From a virus, in the IMG/VR virus record IMGVR_UViG_3300011116_000739, positions 1-38,566 of that record: a stretch of 38,566 nucleotides of DNA, one strand, 5' to 3'. Position 1 is the stretch's first letter. Every line of letters starts with the position of its first letter. The position numbers were made by a program, and so were the translations under genes. The notes under the pieces were generated by a model. That model was not told the origin of the DNA, did not search any database, and worked only from the letters and a program-made list of their open reading frames with translations. This document shows positions 36,110 to 38,566 of this stretch, piece by piece.

Positions 36110-38129
36110 TCGATTTATTTAGTAGTAGAAGTTTAAAACAACAAGATTTATTTAACAACGGTATTAAATTAGGTCTTAAAGTTTATTATGAATTGATTAC
36201 AGGATTAACAAAACTTGTTATTATTTAATATTTTTAATATATTTGTGTATGGTAACACGAATATGCATTGATTGTAAAGAAGAATTAGATTCTTCAAAAT
36301 TTAATTTTAGGAAATTTAAAACTAGAATAGATTTTAAAACACGTTGTAAAAAATGTCATAAAATTCATCATTACGAAGTAATGAAAAAAAGAAGAGAGAC
36401 ATTTGAACTTAGAGTAAGAGAACGTGAATTAGATTTAATTAGAAGACAAAAAAATCCTGAAAAAGAAATTTTAAGAAGAGCAAAAAAAAGAGCTTTAAAA
36501 GAAAATTTACCTTTTAATTTAGAATTATCGGATATTATTATTCCTAAAAATTGCCCTATTTTAAATATACCTTTAAAATTAAATTCTATTTCAGCTGGAG
36601 ATGATTCTCCAAGTTTAGATAAAATAGATCCTTTAAAAGGTTATGTAAAAGGAAATGTTAAAGTTATTTCTAGGTTAGCTAATATAATGAAAGCTCATGC
36701 TTCTGTAGAACAATTAATGTTGTTTAGAAAAAATATTAAAAAATATCTGAGTCCTGTATAAATCGGTTTAAAATTGGAACACCCAGAAGTGGGCAATCAA
36801 TTACGAACTATGTGAATACGATTAAAGTAACATAGACGTTTAACGACTAGTAGATATGAACGTAACAAAATCTACCACGAAATACCGACTGTACTGGCGT
36901 ACAGATGATATAGTCTGAACTGTAAATATAACAAATGAAATTACAGAATATAAGAATAAAGAGTCTTATAGTTAACAAATGTTGGAAAAACACGATTGGC
37001 AATTTTATTTATACAAGAATGTAATAAACGACATCCTGATAAAGTTATTAATGTTGTTGTACCGACTACAACCCTAAGAGATTCATGGTTAGGTAAGAAA
37101 GGCCATATTGCAGTTAATAAATTAAGTAACGTTGAGGTGTTTATAGTGAACACCTATGTTAAGAAACAACATGAATGTGGATTGTTAATATGTGATGAGT
37201 TACATCATTATGCCAATGAAGCTTCTACTACATTTAAAACGGTCATAGATAGGACTAAGTTTAATTGGTTTGTAGGACTTTCAGCAACATTAGATAGTAA
37301 TCACAAAGCTTTCCTAGCAACTAAAAACATAGTTTCAGCTGGTAAGATTACAGCTAAAGAAGCTATGGAAAATGGTTGGATTAGTAAATACAAGATTCTA
37401 TGTGTACCAATAGAATTAAATGAGGAAGACAAAGAAAGGTATGATAAAATGCATGCTGAGTTTAATAAACACTTTGCAACTTTTGAATTTGATTTTGGTT
37501 TAGCTATGAAATGTGTAACAGATATGAATGAAAGAGATAGATTAGCAGCTAAACTTAATTGGCCAAAAGAAAGAATCAATGCAGCTGTATTTAATTGGAA
37601 CAGAAATATGAGAAACAGAAAGCATTTTCTATATCATATTGAAGCTAAGATTGATGCAGCTATTGAAATTACTAAACGACTACAAATGAAAACTATTTTG
37701 TTTGGCCAGTCTATTAAAGGTGCAGATAAAATAGCTGAAGAATTAGGTGATATCTGTGTTGAATATCATTCAGATATGACTAAAACTCAAGCTAATTTGA
37801 ATCTGAAGAAACTAAAAGACGGTAGAACTAAAGTAGAATGTATTTCATCAGCTAAAGGTTTAGAGGAAGGTTTTGATTTACCTGGTTTAGAATTAGGTAT
37901 TACATGGAGTCGTACTTCTAAAGCTTTAAGAGCTAATCAGGTGCTCGGTAGAATTTGTAGATATGTGCCAGGTAAAACAGCATATATGATAGAACTTTAC
38001 GTACCTGATACTCAGGATGAAAGATGGTTAAAGAACTCTTTGAAAGGACAGTCGAATGTCTATTATTTAAAATCAATTGATCAGATATATCAAATAATTA
38101 ATTATGACAGAGGAATTAAAACGGTTTAA
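36106..38129 (+). CDS. SF2 helicase split by a group I intron: join(36106..36205, 36982..38129)
   Basis: Exon 1 (33 codons plus one base) encodes MIDLFSSRSLKQQDLFNNGI and ends VYYELITG; exon 2 begins TTGGAAAAACACG. Joining them makes GGA TTT GGA AAA ACA, restoring the Walker A GFGKT; neither exon alone has it. The 415-residue product then shows motif Ia VVPTTTLRDSW, motif II LLICDELHHY, motif III VGLSATLD, and the C-terminal RecA-like domain with KTILFGQSIKGADKIAEELG, SSAKGLEEGFDLPGLELGIT (motif V) and NQVLGRICRY (motif VI). It belongs with XPB/UvsW-like SF2 helicases, used in phage replication or recombination. Without splicing, translation stops 7 codons into the intron (TAA 36226-36228) and the product is dead. 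Its end overlaps the next gene by 26 bases. Confidence 0.85.
36206..36981 (+). other. Group I intron (IA-like), 776 nt, with ORF in L1
   Basis: The 5' splice site follows U36205. The guide GTCCTGTA (36751-36758) pairs with exon TACAGGAT (36198-36205), giving P1 with the required U-G pair at the splice site. Other elements traced: P3 TCGGT/ACCGA (36763-36767/36884-36888), P4 AATTG/CAATT (36772-36776/36798-36802), P5 CCCA/TGGG (36782-36793), P6 CTATGT/ACATAG (36808-36813/36830-36835), P7 GACTA/TAGTC (36845-36849/36911-36915) with the R- and S-like contexts AACGACTA and GATATAGTC, an extra P7.1-type stem GTAGAT/ATCTAC (36850-36875), P8 CTGTAC-TGGC-GTACAG (36889-36904), P9 CTGTAA/TTACAG (36920-36946) and P9.2 TATAAGA/TCTTATA (36949-36970). 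The intron ends in G36981. The extra stem between P7 and P3 points to subgroup IA. Confidence 0.85.
36249..36761 (+). CDS. HNH-type homing endonuclease encoded in intron loop L1
   Basis: Start at ATG 36249 (MVTRICIDCKEELDSSKFNF). 170 residues: a CxxC...CKKCHKIHH zinc-binding front, a basic helical linker (VMKKRRETFELRVRERELDL, RRAKKRALKE), then KNCPILNIPL and DDSPSLDKIDPLKGYVKGNV with KVISRLANIMKAHAS. The DSPSLD+ID...GYV.GNV.VIS..AN.MK pattern is typical of phage HNH-like homing endonucleases, which cut the intronless allele so that repair copies the intron in. The stop TAA (36759-36761) directly follows the codons AGT CCT GTA, which contain the P1 guide, so translating ribosomes must run through P1. 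Confidence 0.75.
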   Translation: MVTRICIDCKEELDSSKFNFRKFKTRIDFKTRCKKCHKIHHYEVMKKRRETFELRVRERELDLIRRQKNPEKEILRRAKKRALKENLPFNLELSDIIIPKNCPILNIPLKLNSISAGDDSPSLDKIDPLKGYVKGNVKVISRLANIMKAHASVEQLMLFRKNIKKYLSPV

Positions 38130-38566
38130 TGATTGGCACCTTAAAACTAAAGGTGTCAATCTTACTGACGTGATAGATGAGTATTTACGTGATCAAAAAA
38201 TGAGAACCATATACCTAAGAGATGTTATTGAATATCTAGGAGAGATATCTGGATTTAGTTATAATAGATTAATTAATCCTAAAGCAGGTAGACATAATGA
38301 TTTGGTAAGAGCACGTGGTTATTTAGTTAAATATGTTCAGATTAATTTAGGATTTCCTTGTAAATCAGTGTATTATAAATTATTTGGATTTCATAGAGAT
38401 CATGCTACAGCTTTACACCATAAGAACACTACATTATACGGAGCAGAATTAATCATGTATGATAAGTTAGTAAATTTTATTGAAACACATAATGTAATAT
38501 GGAATGAAAGAAATATTATTCAACCTAACAATTCTACTAACAGCCCAACCAGAGTTGGAGCAGTTG
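38104..38566 (+). CDS. DnaA domain IV-like protein (runs off right edge)
   Basis: ATG at 38104 lies inside the last codons of the helicase; the frame stays open to the window end, about 154 codons. MTEELKRFNDWHLKTKGVNL is followed by VIDEYLRDQKMRTIYLRDVI, a helix pair, and then YLVKYVQINLGFPCKSVYYK, LFGFHRDHATALHHKNT. The F(G/H)RDHATALHH block matches the DnaA signature GRDHTTVLHA in the dsDNA-binding domain IV, and the preceding RGYLVKYVQ...GFPC.S resembles RQ..MYL.....S...IG. No AAA+ part is present so far. It may bind DnaA boxes or the phage origin. The C-terminal part seen (NNSTNSPTRVGAV) looks like a linker. Confidence 0.6.
   Translation, partial: MTEELKRFNDWHLKTKGVNLTDVIDEYLRDQKMRTIYLRDVIEYLGEISGFSYNRLINPKAGRHNDLVRARGYLVKYVQINLGFPCKSVYYKLFGFHRDHATALHHKNTTLYGAELIMYDKLVNFIETHNVIWNERNIIQPNNSTNSPTRVGAV

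Noticed and set aside
36941-37579. Minus-strand ORFs over the helicase
   Set aside because: Antisense to exon 2 of the helicase with clear helicase motifs in the plus frame.
36996-38129. Helicase as an independent gene starting at TTG 36996
   Set aside because: This would drop the P-loop. The sequence just before it encodes GKT in frame, and joining to the exon at 36106-36205 restores a full Walker A.
1-38566. Stop-codon reassignment, as seen in some crAss-like phages
   Set aside because: TAA, TGA and TAG all occur at natural gene ends, and no long gene is broken by an in-frame TAG or TGA.

Overview
The window looks like a segment of a crAss-like phage genome (Crassvirales), AT-rich and using the standard code (TAA, TGA and TAG all act as stops). 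The evidence is a long leftward virion operon in the order RepL-like protein, small proteins, IHF/HU-like protein, exonuclease, metalloprotease, large terminase, portal, acidic scaffold-like protein, major capsid protein, ring/adaptor-like proteins, fibres, lysis genes and tail proteins. It faces a rightward block of many very small early-type genes and a replication helicase. A Bacteroidota host is likely: most starts have A/T-rich leaders without Shine-Dalgarno sites, small lipoproteins end their signals in SC, and RepL plus IHF-like genes are typical of this phage order.

Layout. 1-5437 (minus): the tail end of the virion operon with a partial large tail protein, two ring/adaptor-like proteins and a lysis cluster (u-spanin, several small membrane proteins, a DUF5675-type endolysin candidate). 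5461-10248 (minus): fibre and receptor-binding type proteins with LamG-like traits. 10331-18844 (minus): an Ala/Thr-rich structural protein, a ring protein, a conserved helical protein, the major capsid protein, a scaffold candidate and the portal, with three leftward hairpin terminators between them. 18868-26160 (minus): TerL, accessory DNA-handling proteins, a head-fibre-like protein, a GroES-like protein and RepL. 26161-26465: divergent control region with TGAACA-type inverted repeats, the likely origin and operator area. 26466-38566 (plus): the early side.

The most unusual content is RNA. Just right of the divergent region, 26489-26828 is a back-to-back array of about ten stem-loops that also carries a 103-codon ORF. 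A second RNA-like segment with a duplicated hairpin follows at 27059-27432. Between 29909 and 30775 lie, in order, a roughly 340-nt intricately paired RNA closed by a 9-bp long-range helix, a tRNA-Leu-like gene with hairpin insertions in both the D loop and the anticodon loop, a three-way-junction RNA, a 43-codon gene, and two hairpins whose loops are exactly complementary (a kissing pair). Further right, six consecutive small genes start with a nearly identical strong Shine-Dalgarno box, unlike the rest of the window.

At 36106-38129 an SF2 helicase gene is split within its Walker A codons by a 776-nt group I (IA-like) intron. I could trace P1, P3-P9 by hand. Its loop L1 carries an HNH-type homing endonuclease whose last codons are the intron guide sequence. 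Joining the proposed splice sites restores the P-loop GFGKT. The window ends inside a gene whose product resembles DnaA domain IV. All structures were found by eye and have not been folded or searched computationally.
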